NCBI GenBank assembly: GCA_902825995.1 | Contig: CADEDE010000017.1 | Location: 1-45,727 of the forward strand | Reading direction: 5' to 3' | DNA length: 45,727 nucleotides | From: an uncultured Burkholderiales bacterium | GTDB taxonomy: Bacteria > Pseudomonadota > Gammaproteobacteria > Burkholderiales > Burkholderiaceae_C | Part shown: piece by piece, positions 8,096-16,692 of the stretch | Layout: each line of letters begins with the position of its first letter | Position numbering within the stretch: position 1 is the stretch's first letter | The notes under the pieces: generated by a model | Database searches by the model: none | What the model was told of the DNA's origin: nothing | Seen by the model: the letters and a program-made list of their open reading frames with translations, nothing else | Position numbers and translations under genes: made by a program

Positions 8096-8125
8096 GCGCC
8101 CATCCTTGCAGTCCGGAGCCACGCT

Positions 8126-11100
8126 TTGTCCATCCACGTTGCCCTGAACCACGTCACGCATTACCGCTACGACCGGCGGGTGAAACTGTCGCCGCAGGTG
8201 GTGCGCCTGAAACCTGCGCCGCATTGCCGCACCAAGATCCTGGCCTATTCGCTGCGCATCGAGCCCGAACCGCATTTCATCAACTGGCAGCAGGATCCGT
8301 TCGCCAATCACCTGGCGCGCCTGGTTTTCCCCGAACCGACCACCGGGTTCAAGGTCACGGTCGATCTGGTCGCCGAGATGGCGGTCTATAACCCCTTCGA
8401 TTTTTTCCTCGAACCCGGCGCCGAGAAATTTCCGTTCAGCTACGGCGCCGAGCTGGCGCACGAGTTGGCGCCATATCTGATGAAGGGCGAAGCCACGCCG
8501 CGCCTGCATACGCTGTTGCAAAGCATCGACCTCACGCCGCAGCGCACGATCGACTTCCTGGTCGGCCTGAACCAGCGCCTGCAAAAGGATGTGCGCTACC
8601 TGATCCGCATGGAGCCGGGCGTGCAGACGCCCGAAGTCACGCTCACGAATGCCAGCGGTTCCTGCCGCGACAGCGGCTGGCTGATGGTCCAAGTATTGCG
8701 CCATCTGGGGCTGGCGGCGCGCTTCGTCTCCGGCTACCTGATCCAGTTGAAGCCGGATGTCAAAGCCCTCGACGGCCCCAGCGGCACCGAAGTCGATTTC
8801 ACCGACCTGCACGCCTGGTGCGAGGTCTATCTGCCCGGCGCGGGCTGGATCGGCTTCGACCCGACCTCGGGCCTGATGGCCGGCGAGGGCCATATCCCCG
8901 TGGCCTGCACGCCCGAGCCGTCGAGCGCGGCGCCGGTCAGCGGCGCGGTGGATGAATGCGAAGTCTCATTCGAGCACCAGATGGCGGTCACGCGCATCCA
9001 TGAATCGCCGCGCGTCACCCTGCCCTATACCGACGCTCAATGGCAGGCCATCGTCACGCTCGGCCACGCGGTCGATGCGCAATTGCAGGCCGGCGATGTG
9101 CGCCTGACCATGGGCGGCGAGCCGACCTTCGTTTCGGTCGATGACCGCGAAGGCGCCGAGTGGAATACCGACGCGCTGGGCCCGACCAAGCGCGGCCTGG
9201 CGCAGGGCCTGACGCAGAAACTGCGCGAGCACTACGGCGCCGGCGGCTTTCTGCATTTCGGCCAGGGCAAGTGGTACCCCGGCGAGCAATTGCCGCGCTG
9301 GGCGCTGTCGATCGCCTGGCGCGCCGACGGGCTGCCCTGCTGGAACGATGCCTCGCTGTTTGCCGATGAGCGCGAGGCGCATCGCTATACGAGCGCCGAC
9401 GCGGCGCGCTTGCTGAGCGCATTGACAGCCAAGCTCGGCCTGGACGCGAAATTCATCCAGCCGGCCTACGAGGACACCTGGTACTACCTGTGGCGCGAGC
9501 GGCGCTTGCCGGTCAATGTCGATCCCTTCGACTCGAAGCTCGATGACGAGCTGGAGCGCGCGCGCTTGCGCCGGGTTTTCGACCAGGGCCTGTCGCATAT
9601 CGTCGGCCATGTCCTGCCCCTGGCGCGCGCCGATGGTGTTGGCGCGCAGGGGCCGCGCTGGCACACGGGCGCCTGGTACCCGCGCGACGGGCGTCTGTAT
9701 TTGCTCCCCGGCGATTCGCCGATGGGCTATCGGCTGCCGCTGGATTCGTTGCCGTGGGCGAAGAAGTCGGACGTGCAGCATTTGATTGCGCGCGACCCGT
9801 TCGCGGCGCGAGAGCTTTTGCCGGCGCGCGCCCTCACCCCAGCCCTCTCCCAACGGGAGAGGGGGTCATCCAATTCAAACTCACTCCCTCTCCCTCAGGG
9901 AGAGGGTAGGGGTGAGGGCCACGCGGAGAAAGGAAACCCCCAGCGCTTCACCAGCGCCGCCGACATCATCCGCACCGCCCTGTGCGTCGAAGTCCGCGAC
10001 CCGCTACGCATGAGCGGCCCGAAAGCCGAGGCCCAGAGCAAGGCGGAAAAACGCGGCGTGCTCTACATCTTCATGCCGCCGCTGGCCGCGCTGGACGATT
10101 ACCTCGAACTCCTCGCCGCCATCGAAGCCACCTGCGCCGAGCAAAAACTGAAGATCGTTCTCGAAGGCTACCCGCCGCCGCGCGATCCGCGCCTGAAGCT
10201 GCTGCAGGTCACACCCGACCCGGGCGTCATCGAAGTCAATATCCACCCGGCGCACAACTGGAGCGAGCTCGTCGAGCACACCGAATTCCTCTACGAGGCC
10301 GCGCACCGCACGCGCCTGTCGAGCGAGAAATTCATGCTCGACGGCCGCCACACCGGCACCGGCGGCGGCAATCATTTCGTCCTCGGCGGCGCCACGCCCG
10401 CCGACAGCCCCTTCCTGCGCCGGCCCGATCTGCTGGCCAGCCTGCTCGCCTACTGGCACAACCACCCGAGCCTGTCCTATCTGTTCTCGGGCATGTTCAT
10501 CGGCCCGACCAGCCAGGCCCCGCGCATCGACGAATCGCGGCACGACCAGGTTTATGAAATCGAGATCGCGCTGAACGAGCTCGAGCGCCAGATGAAGGCG
10601 CGAGGCGACGCCGTGCCGCCGTGGCTGATCGACCGCGCGCTGCGCAATCTGCTGATCGATGCCAGCGGCAATACCCACCGCAGCGAGTTCTGCATCGACA
10701 AGCTGTATTCGCCCGATGGCCCCACCGGCCGCCTGGGCCTCTTGGAATTGCGCGCCTTCGAGATGCCGCCCCATGCGCGCATGAGCCTGGCGCAACAGTT
10801 GCTGCTGCGCGCGCTGGTGGCCTGGTTCTGGCGCACGCCGTATAAAGGCCGCGGCGCCACGCGCCTGACACGCTGGGGCACCGGCCTGCACGACCGCTTC
10901 CTGCTGCCGAGCTTCGTGCAGATGGATTTCGACGATATGATGGCCGATCTGCAAGGCGCGGGTCTTGCCTTCGACGCGGCCTGGTTCGCGCCGCATTTCG
11001 AATTCCGCTTCCCACGCATCGGCGAAATCGCCGTGGCCGACGTGCAGCTTGCGCTGCGCAATGCGCTCGAGCCCTGGCATGTGATGGGCGAGGAAGGCGC

Positions 11101-11548
11101 CCCCGGCGGCACCGTGCGCTATGTCGATTCGACGCTGGAGCGGATCGAGGTCAAGGCCACGGGCCTGAACGGCAACCGGCATGTGGTCACGGTCAACGGC
11201 CGCGCATTGCCGCTGCAGGCCACCGGCCGCGTCGGCGAATTCGTCTGCGGCGTGCGCTATCGCGCCTGGGCCGCGCCGTCGTCGCTGCACCCGACCATCA
11301 AGGCCCACGCGCCGCTGAGCTTCGACCTCGTCGATACCTGGTCCGAGCATTCGCTGGGCGGCTGCCGCTACCACGTGGCCCACCCCGGCGGGCTCAACCA
11401 CGAAGACTTCCCGGTCAATGCCTATACGGCCGAAAGCCGGCGCCTGGCGCGCTTCTCGCCGCTCGGCCACACGCCGGGCCGGATGGTGGTCAAGCGCGCC
11501 GTGCCGAGCCGGGAATTCCCCTGCACGCTGGATTTGCGCCTCGGCTAG
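8126..11548 (+). CDS. Transglutaminase-like protein with C-terminal DUF2126 domain
   Basis: A 1140-residue protein. Residues 1 to about 270 form a bacterial transglutaminase-like N-terminal and core domain (starts SIHVALNHVTHYRYDRRV). The catalytic triad is visible: C180 in GSCRDSGW, H229 in DLHAWCEVY and D245 in GFDPTSG. The rest is the large uncharacterised DUF2126 domain (TMGGEPTFVSVDDREG near 330; HTGTGGGNHFVLGGATPADSPF near 750). The start is TTG 8126, supported by a ggag site 7 bp upstream and by agreement with the family N-terminus. It opens a five-gene cluster with ATP-grasp and alpha-E proteins. Such clusters are predicted to make or process peptides or amides, but no reaction has been shown to my knowledge. 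Odd feature: residues about 569-598 (TPALSQRERG...PQGEGRGEG) are encoded by a dispersed palindromic repeat inserted in frame. Confidence 0.88.
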   Translation: MSIHVALNHVTHYRYDRRVKLSPQVVRLKPAPHCRTKILAYSLRIEPEPHFINWQQDPFANHLARLVFPEPTTGFKVTVDLVAEMAVYNPFDFFLEPGAEKFPFSYGAELAHELAPYLMKGEATPRLHTLLQSIDLTPQRTIDFLVGLNQRLQKDVRYLIRMEPGVQTPEVTLTNASGSCRDSGWLMVQVLRHLGLAARFVSGYLIQLKPDVKALDGPSGTEVDFTDLHAWCEVYLPGAGWIGFDPTSGLMAGEGHIPVACTPEPSSAAPVSGAVDECEVSFEHQMAVTRIHESPRVTLPYTDAQWQAIVTLGHAVDAQLQAGDVRLTMGGEPTFVSVDDREGAEWNTDALGPTKRGLAQGLTQKLREHYGAGGFLHFGQGKWYPGEQLPRWALSIAWRADGLPCWNDASLFADEREAHRYTSADAARLLSALTAKLGLDAKFIQPAYEDTWYYLWRERRLPVNVDPFDSKLDDELERARLRRVFDQGLSHIVGHVLPLARADGVGAQGPRWHTGAWYPRDGRLYLLPGDSPMGYRLPLDSLPWAKKSDVQHLIARDPFAARELLPARALTPALSQRERGSSNSNSLPLPQGEGRGEGHAEKGNPQRFTSAADIIRTALCVEVRDPLRMSGPKAEAQSKAEKRGVLYIFMPPLAALDDYLELLAAIEATCAEQKLKIVLEGYPPPRDPRLKLLQVTPDPGVIEVNIHPAHNWSELVEHTEFLYEAAHRTRLSSEKFMLDGRHTGTGGGNHFVLGGATPADSPFLRRPDLLASLLAYWHNHPSLSYLFSGMFIGPTSQAPRIDESRHDQVYEIEIALNELERQMKARGDAVPPWLIDRALRNLLIDASGNTHRSEFCIDKLYSPDGPTGRLGLLELRAFEMPPHARMSLAQQLLLRALVAWFWRTPYKGRGATRLTRWGTGLHDRFLLPSFVQMDFDDMMADLQGAGLAFDAAWFAPHFEFRFPRIGEIAVADVQLALRNALEPWHVMGEEGAPGGTVRYVDSTLERIEVKATGLNGNRHVVTVNGRALPLQATGRVGEFVCGVRYRAWAAPSSLHPTIKAHAPLSFDLVDTWSEHSLGGCRYHVAHPGGLNHEDFPVNAYTAESRRLARFSPLGHTPGRMVVKRAVPSREFPCTLDLRLG
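9831..9918. repeat. Palindromic REP-like repeat inside the DUF2126 coding frame
   Basis: An 88-bp element bounded by ccctcacccc (9831-9840) and its exact complement ggggtgaggg (9909-9918). It contains two hairpins of the type ccctctccc-N-gggagaggg. The same family occurs at 14142-14286. Such elements are normally intergenic. Here it is translated as roughly 30 low-complexity residues without breaking the frame. Confidence 0.8.
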
Positions 11549-11557
11549 GGTTTGGCG

Positions 11558-14119
11558 GTGTCCAGCCTGCCTGCATCCGAAGCTTCAGCAACGCCACCGG
11601 CCTTCGAGCCGGCCGAGCCCGGCGCCGCCGCGCATTGGGACGAATGCCGCGACGAGCGCGGCGCGCTGCGCCCCGCGTGGCAACGCTTCTTCGATGCCAC
11701 GCCTTCGCTGCAAGACGACGCCGCAGCGGCCTTCGCGCGCCAGCGCGAATCGATCGCCCAGCAGATTCGCGCCGACGGCGTCACCCACAACCTGCACGCC
11801 CCCGAAGGCACGCCCGCCGGTGCGGCGCGGCCCTGGTCGCTCGAAGCGCTGCCGCTGATCGTCGAGGCGGCCGATTGGGCGGCGATCGAGCGCGGCGTGC
11901 TGCAGCGCGCGCGCCTGCTGGGCGCGATGCTGGCCGATCTCTACGGCCCGCAGCGCTTGCTGCACGCGGCGCTGCTGCCGCCCGCCCTGGTCTTTCGCCA
12001 CAGCGGCTATCTGCGCCCGCTGCACGGCGTGGCGCCTGTCGGCGGCATGCACCTGCATATCGTGGCTTTCGATCTCGCGCGCGGGCCGGATGGGCGCTGG
12101 TGGGTGATTTCGCAGCGCACCCAATCGCCGTCGGGCCTGGGCTATGTATTGCACAACCGCCTGATCGTCTCGAAGCTCTTCCCCGAAGCCCTGCGCGAGC
12201 TGCGTGTGCAGCACATCGCTTCGGGCTACCGGCGGCTGCTGGATACCGTGCAGCAGCAGGCCGGCGAAGTGGCCGCGCGCCTGGGCGACGGCAATACCCC
12301 GCGCGCGGCCCTGCTGACCCCCGGCCCCTACAGCGAGACCTATTTCGAACACGCCTACCTGGCCCGCCACCTCGGCCTGCCGCTGGTGGAAGGGGCCGAC
12401 CTGACGGTCCGCGGCGAGCGCCTCTTTCTGCGCACAGTCGAGGGCCTGCAACCGCTGCACGCGCTGCTGCGCCGCCTCGACGACGACTTCTGCGATCCGC
12501 TCGAGCTGCGCCCCGATTCGGCCCTGGGCGTGCCCGGCCTGGTGCAGGTGCTGCGTGCGCGCAACCTGGTGCTGGCGAATGCGCTGGGCAGCGGCTTTCT
12601 GGAATCCAGCGCGGTGCAGGGCTTCCTGCCGGCAATCTCGAAGGCGCTGCTCGGCGAAGAACTTCAACTGCCGTCATTGCCAACCTGGTGGTGCGGCGAA
12701 GCGGCGGCCTGGGCCGGCGTGCGCGGCGATCTCGCGGGCCGCGTGCTGCGCCCGGCATTTCCGCGCGGCGGCGAAGGCGCGCAACGCATCGACGCCCAGG
12801 TCATCGAAGCCGTGCAGCGGCGCATCGATGCCGACCCCGATGCCTTCAGCGTGCAGGGTCATCTGCCGCCCTCGCACGCGGCGCTGGCCCTCCCCGATGG
12901 CCGGCTTTCGCCGCGCCCGGCCCTGCTGCGCGTGTATGCCATCGCCGATGCCGCCGAGCGCTGGCATCTGCTGCCCGGTGGCCTGACGCGGGTGGCCACC
13001 AGCGCCCCGCTGTCGGTTTCGATGGCCCAGGGCGGCACCAGCCTGGATACCTGGGTGCGCACGCAAGACGCAGTCGAAGCCGTGCCGGTGCTGCCGCAAC
13101 GCCTGGGCCTGGCCGAGCTGGCCGCGCGGCGCCCGCCGGTGGCCAGCCGCACGGCGGAGAACCTGTTCTGGCTCGGCCGCTATACCGAGCGCTGCGAGCA
13201 GGCGGTGCGCCTGGCGCGCGCCGCGCTCGATCTGGTCGATGGCGACGACGATGTGCCCGCGCCTTTGCTCGCCGCGCTCTCGCAACTGGTCAAATCCCAG
13301 GGCCTGGTGCCCGCGGGCACGCCGGGTGCCGAGCGCAGCACCGCTCTGTTCGAGCGCAACCTGCTGGCCGCGCTGGTGCAGCGCGACGCCGGCATCGGCT
13401 TCAATCTGCAAGCCCTGGCGCGCGGGGTCGGCGCGCTGCGCGACCGGCTCTCGCCCGAACAATGGGGCCTGGTGCGGCGCATGGGTGAAAGTTTTCAGCG
13501 CCAGTTCGCGCGCCGCGACGCCGTGCCCGGCACCCTGCAGGCCGTGCCCGCCTTGCAGCGCCTGACCCTGCAGCTCGCGGCACTCACCGGCGCGCAGAGC
13601 GACCGCATGACGCGCGACCACGGCTGGCGCCTGTTGTCGGTCGGGCGCCTAGTCGAGCGCCTGGCGGGCATGGCCGCCAGCCTGGCCACCCTGCTGGCGG
13701 CCTTCGATGCGCGCGGCGGCGCCGGCGCCACCACCGAATTGCTGCTCGAACTCTTCGACAGCCGCATCACCTTCCGCGCCCGCTACCAGCGCCATGAGGA
13801 CCTGCTCGCGCTGGCCGACCTGCTGGTCATCGACGACAGCAACCCGCGCGCCTTCGCCGGCACCCTGCGCCGCCTGCGCACCGAACTCGGCAAGCTGCCG
13901 GGCAGCGAAGAAGCCCGCGCCGCATTGCGCGAGCGCCTGCCGGCGCAGGGCGCGGGGCTCACCCTGGCCGAGTTGGCGGACTGCGACGATGAAACCCTGC
14001 GCGAGCGCCTGATCGCGCTCGCCCGGCGCCTGCAAGGCGATGCCTTGGCGCTCAGTGACGCCATCGGCCAGCGTTATTTCGCCCATGCCGAGGGCGGCGA
14101 CGACATGCAGCGGGTCTAG
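11558..14119 (+). CDS. Circularly permuted ATP-grasp / alpha-E fusion protein
   Basis: A protein of about 853 residues. Residues about 60-490 resemble the circularly permuted type 2 ATP-grasp family (PGPYSETYFEHAYLARHLGL, RRLDDDFCDPLELRPDS, LLPGGLTRVA). From about 525 an alpha-E helical domain follows (ASRTAENLFWLGRYTERCEQ). The same two domains are separate proteins at 15233-17658. Compared with that paralogue, the ATP-binding region has changed: the VVKEVHGAGGYGM stretch is replaced by GRVLRPAFPRGG (Lys to Arg at about residue 398), and SKDTWV-like becomes SLDTWV. It may therefore be catalytically altered and act as a partner subunit. GTG 11558 is chosen for the taggg site 7 bp upstream; TTG 11552 is alternative but too close. 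It follows the DUF2126 gene by 9 bases. Confidence 0.85.
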   Translation: MSSLPASEASATPPAFEPAEPGAAAHWDECRDERGALRPAWQRFFDATPSLQDDAAAAFARQRESIAQQIRADGVTHNLHAPEGTPAGAARPWSLEALPLIVEAADWAAIERGVLQRARLLGAMLADLYGPQRLLHAALLPPALVFRHSGYLRPLHGVAPVGGMHLHIVAFDLARGPDGRWWVISQRTQSPSGLGYVLHNRLIVSKLFPEALRELRVQHIASGYRRLLDTVQQQAGEVAARLGDGNTPRAALLTPGPYSETYFEHAYLARHLGLPLVEGADLTVRGERLFLRTVEGLQPLHALLRRLDDDFCDPLELRPDSALGVPGLVQVLRARNLVLANALGSGFLESSAVQGFLPAISKALLGEELQLPSLPTWWCGEAAAWAGVRGDLAGRVLRPAFPRGGEGAQRIDAQVIEAVQRRIDADPDAFSVQGHLPPSHAALALPDGRLSPRPALLRVYAIADAAERWHLLPGGLTRVATSAPLSVSMAQGGTSLDTWVRTQDAVEAVPVLPQRLGLAELAARRPPVASRTAENLFWLGRYTERCEQAVRLARAALDLVDGDDDVPAPLLAALSQLVKSQGLVPAGTPGAERSTALFERNLLAALVQRDAGIGFNLQALARGVGALRDRLSPEQWGLVRRMGESFQRQFARRDAVPGTLQAVPALQRLTLQLAALTGAQSDRMTRDHGWRLLSVGRLVERLAGMAASLATLLAAFDARGGAGATTELLLELFDSRITFRARYQRHEDLLALADLLVIDDSNPRAFAGTLRRLRTELGKLPGSEEARAALRERLPAQGAGLTLAELADCDDETLRERLIALARRLQGDALALSDAIGQRYFAHAEGGDDMQRV

Positions 14120-14141
14120 GTGGCAGCGTGGCTGGCGAACG

Positions 14142-14286
14142 CCCTCACCCCAACCCTCTCCCAACGGGAGAGGGCGTCATTCATTCACCTCTCCCAACGG
14201 AAGAGGGGGCCATGCAAAGTCGCCCGACCGACGAGGGAACGATGCGCGCTCCCTCTCCCCCGCCGGGGGAGAGGGCTGGGGTGAGG
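14142..14286. repeat. Composite REP-like palindromic repeat over a gene start
   Basis: It starts ccctcaccccaaccctctcccaa (trimmed here) at 14142 and ends ggggtgagg at 14278-14286, so its outer ends are complementary. Inside are three hairpins: ccctctcccaacgggagaggg at 14155-14175, a diverged copy near 14190-14210, and ccctctccccc...gggggagaggg near 14251-14275. It fills the space between the ATP-grasp/alpha-E gene and the next transglutaminase gene. It probably supplies that gene's ribosome binding site. Confidence 0.75.
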
Positions 14287-15195
14287 AGGCCGCGCAGCGC
14301 GCTGCTCGAAATCGAGCACCTCACGCATTACGCCTACGCCGCGCCCGTCGATCTGGCGCAGCACCTGGCCTACCTGCGCCCGCGCGACGATGCGGCCCAG
14401 CAGGTCGAATCCTTCGAGCTGCGCATCGAACCCGCGCCGCTGCACCGGCGCGATGAAACCGACCGCCTGGGCAACGCCCGCTGCGCCTTCACCGTGAGCG
14501 CGCCGCACCGCGCGTTGAGCGCGCGCGCCACGAGCCGCGTGCGCGTCGGTGCCGATGAAAGCATCGACGCCGACGCCAGCCTGCCCTGGGAAGCCGTGCG
14601 CGAGCGCCTGCGCTACGTGGCCGGCGCGGCCTTCGAGCCGGCCAGCGAATTTCGCTATGCCTCGCCCTTCATCCCGGCGCTGCCGGCCCTGCGCGAACTG
14701 GCCCTGCCCTCGTTCACGCCCGCCCGGCCGGTGGCGCTGGCGGCCATCGATCTGATGGCCCGCATCCACGCCGCATTCACCTACCGCAGCGCCAGCACCG
14801 AGGTCGATACGCCGCTGGCCGATGTGCTGGCCACGCGCGAGGGCGTATGCCAGGATTTCGCCCACACCGCGATCGGCGCACTGCGCTCGATGGGCCTGGC
14901 CGCGCACTACATCAGTGGCTACCTGCTGACCACGCCGCCCGATGGTGCGCATGGCGCACCGCTGCTGGGCGCCGACGCCTCGCACGCCTGGCTCGCCGTG
15001 TGGTGCCCGCAGACGCACGCTTCACCCGCGCGCTGGCTCGAACTCGACCCGACCAACAACTTGCTGCCGGGCCAGGCGCATATTCGCCTGGCGATCGGTC
15101 GGGATTACGGCGACGTGACGCCCCTGCGCGGCGTGATTCGCGGCGGCGGCGAGCACAAACTCGAAGTCCGCGTCCGGACCCGGCCACTGGCGTGA
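14281..15195 (+). CDS. Transglutaminase-like cysteine peptidase family protein
   Basis: A protein of about 304 residues with a bacterial transglutaminase N-terminal domain (LLEIEHLTHYAYAAPVDLAQ) and a core domain. The triad is C190 (GVCQDFAH), H235 (SHAWLAVW) and D256 (LDPTNN), counting from GTG 14281. Such domains are thiol enzymes that cleave or rearrange amide bonds; the substrate is unknown. It lacks the DUF2126 extension of its larger relative at 8126. The start is uncertain because the upstream frame is open through the palindromic repeat; ATG 14242, ATG 14212 and GTG 14128 are possible. GTG 14281 is preferred because family homology begins a few residues later and gagaggg lies just upstream. 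The repeat-derived N-terminus would otherwise be low-complexity. Confidence 0.85.
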   Translation: MRRPRSALLEIEHLTHYAYAAPVDLAQHLAYLRPRDDAAQQVESFELRIEPAPLHRRDETDRLGNARCAFTVSAPHRALSARATSRVRVGADESIDADASLPWEAVRERLRYVAGAAFEPASEFRYASPFIPALPALRELALPSFTPARPVALAAIDLMARIHAAFTYRSASTEVDTPLADVLATREGVCQDFAHTAIGALRSMGLAAHYISGYLLTTPPDGAHGAPLLGADASHAWLAVWCPQTHASPARWLELDPTNNLLPGQAHIRLAIGRDYGDVTPLRGVIRGGGEHKLEVRVRTRPLA

Positions 15196-15232
15196 CAAGC
15201 GCATGGCAAAAGAATTGCGAGGAGCCACTGGG

Positions 15233-16681
15233 ATGAGCACAGCTTTCGACGAGATGTACGCCGCGCCCGACGCGGTGCGCGCGCATTACCGCGGCTACGC
15301 CGAGTGGTTGGCCGCGCAGCCGGCCGAGCTGATGCGCTCGCGCCGCGAAGAGGCGGAGGTGATCTTCCGCCGCGTCGGCATCACCTTTGCCGTTTATGGC
15401 GCGCGCGACGAGGATGCGAAGTCGGGCAATCAGGGCACCGAGCGCCTGATCCCCTTCGACCTCATTCCGCGCATCATCCCGGCCGACGAATGGCGCCAGA
15501 TGCAGCGCGGCCTGGCCCAGCGCGTGACGGCGCTGAACCGCTTCATCCACGACGTCTATCACGACCAGGAGATCCTGAAGGCCGGCATCGTCCCGGCCGA
15601 GCAAATCCAGCGCAATGCGCAGTTCCGCCCCGAGATGGTCGGGGTGGATGTGCCCGGCAATATCTATTCGCAGATCGCCGGCATCGATATCGTTCGCGCC
15701 GCCGACGCCACGGGCGCGGGCACCTACTACGTGCTCGAGGACAACCTGCGCGTGCCCAGCGGCGTGAGCTATATGCTCGAAAACCGCAAGATGACGATGC
15801 GCCTTTTCCCCGAGCTGTTCAGCCGGCACCGCATCGAGCCGGTGGCGCATTACCCCGACTTGTTGCTGGAGACTTTGCGCTCGCTGGCCCCGGCCAGCGC
15901 GAATGAGCCGACGGTCGTCGTGCTCACCCCCGGCATGTACAACAGCGCCTATTTCGAACACGCCTTCCTGGCCCAGCAGATGGGCGTCGAGCTGGTCGAG
16001 GGCCAGGATCTGTTCGTACGCGAGGGCTTCGTCTTCATGCGCACCACGCAGGGCCCGCGCAAGGTGGATGTGATCTACCGCCGTGTCGATGACGATTTTC
16101 TCGACCCGAAAGCCTTCCGCCCCGACAGCACGCTGGGCTGCGCCGGCCTGCTGGATGTCTATCGCGCCGGCAACGTGACCTTGTCGAACGCCATCGGCAC
16201 CGGGGTGGCCGACGACAAGAGCATCTACCCCTATGTGCCGAAGATGATCGAGTTCTATCTCGGCGAAAAACCGATCCTGCAAAACGTGCCGACGCATCTG
16301 TGCCGCGACCAGGCCGGCTTGGCCTATGTGCTCGCGCATTTGAGCGAACTGGTGGTCAAGGAAGTCCACGGTGCCGGCGGCTACGGCATGTTGGTCGGGC
16401 CGGCGGCGACAAAGCGGGAGATCGAGGAATTCCGCGCCGCACTGCTCGCCAACCCGGGCAACTACATCGCGCAGCCGACGCTGGCGCTCTCGACCTGCCC
16501 GACGTACGTCGAGTCGGGCGTCGCGCCGCGGCATATCGACCTGCGGCCCTTCGTGCTCTCGGGCAAGAGCGTGCAGATGGTGCCCGGCGGCCTGACCCGC
16601 GTGGCATTGAAGCAAGGCTCCCTGGTCGTCAATTCGTCGCAGGGCGGCGGCACCAAGGACACCTGGGTGCTCGAGGTTTAG
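15233..16681 (+). CDS. Circularly permuted type 2 ATP-grasp protein
   Basis: A 482-residue protein of the DUF404/DUF407 (circularly permuted ATP-grasp) family, predicted to ligate a carboxylate to an amine using ATP. Family blocks seen are AVYGARDEDAKSGNQGTERLIPFDLIPRI (shown in part: PFDLIPRI), VLEDNLRVPSGVSYMLENRK, LTPGMYNSAYFEHAFLAQQM, RRVDDDFLDPKAFRPDS and LVVKEVHGAGGYGMLVGP. The last holds Lys376 and a Gly-rich loop. PGGLTRVALKQGSLVVNSSQ and GGGTKDTWV close the protein. ATG 15233 has a gaggag site about 10 bp upstream. It is followed 11 bp later by the alpha-E gene, the usual partner. Unlike the fused paralogue upstream, it keeps the expected ATP-binding residues. Confidence 0.9.
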   Translation: MSTAFDEMYAAPDAVRAHYRGYAEWLAAQPAELMRSRREEAEVIFRRVGITFAVYGARDEDAKSGNQGTERLIPFDLIPRIIPADEWRQMQRGLAQRVTALNRFIHDVYHDQEILKAGIVPAEQIQRNAQFRPEMVGVDVPGNIYSQIAGIDIVRAADATGAGTYYVLEDNLRVPSGVSYMLENRKMTMRLFPELFSRHRIEPVAHYPDLLLETLRSLAPASANEPTVVVLTPGMYNSAYFEHAFLAQQMGVELVEGQDLFVREGFVFMRTTQGPRKVDVIYRRVDDDFLDPKAFRPDSTLGCAGLLDVYRAGNVTLSNAIGTGVADDKSIYPYVPKMIEFYLGEKPILQNVPTHLCRDQAGLAYVLAHLSELVVKEVHGAGGYGMLVGPAATKREIEEFRAALLANPGNYIAQPTLALSTCPTYVESGVAPRHIDLRPFVLSGKSVQMVPGGLTRVALKQGSLVVNSSQGGGTKDTWVLEV

Positions 16682-16692
16682 GGAGGTTTCAA

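Noticed and set aside
9831-9918. Repeat considered as part of a CRISPR array
   Set aside because: Only one unit at this site, made of palindromes with no regular spacers. The second copy is 4.2 kb away with different internal structure, and no cas genes are present.
10004-11470. Long minus-strand open frame opposite the DUF2126 region
   Set aside because: Shadow of the plus-strand coding sequence; Gln/Arg/Ala-rich with no domain signature or ribosome site.
11635-13488. Second plus-strand frame of about 600 codons inside the ATP-grasp/alpha-E gene
   Set aside because: Arg/Ala/Pro-rich out-of-frame reading. The frame with ATP-grasp and alpha-E motifs covers the same DNA.
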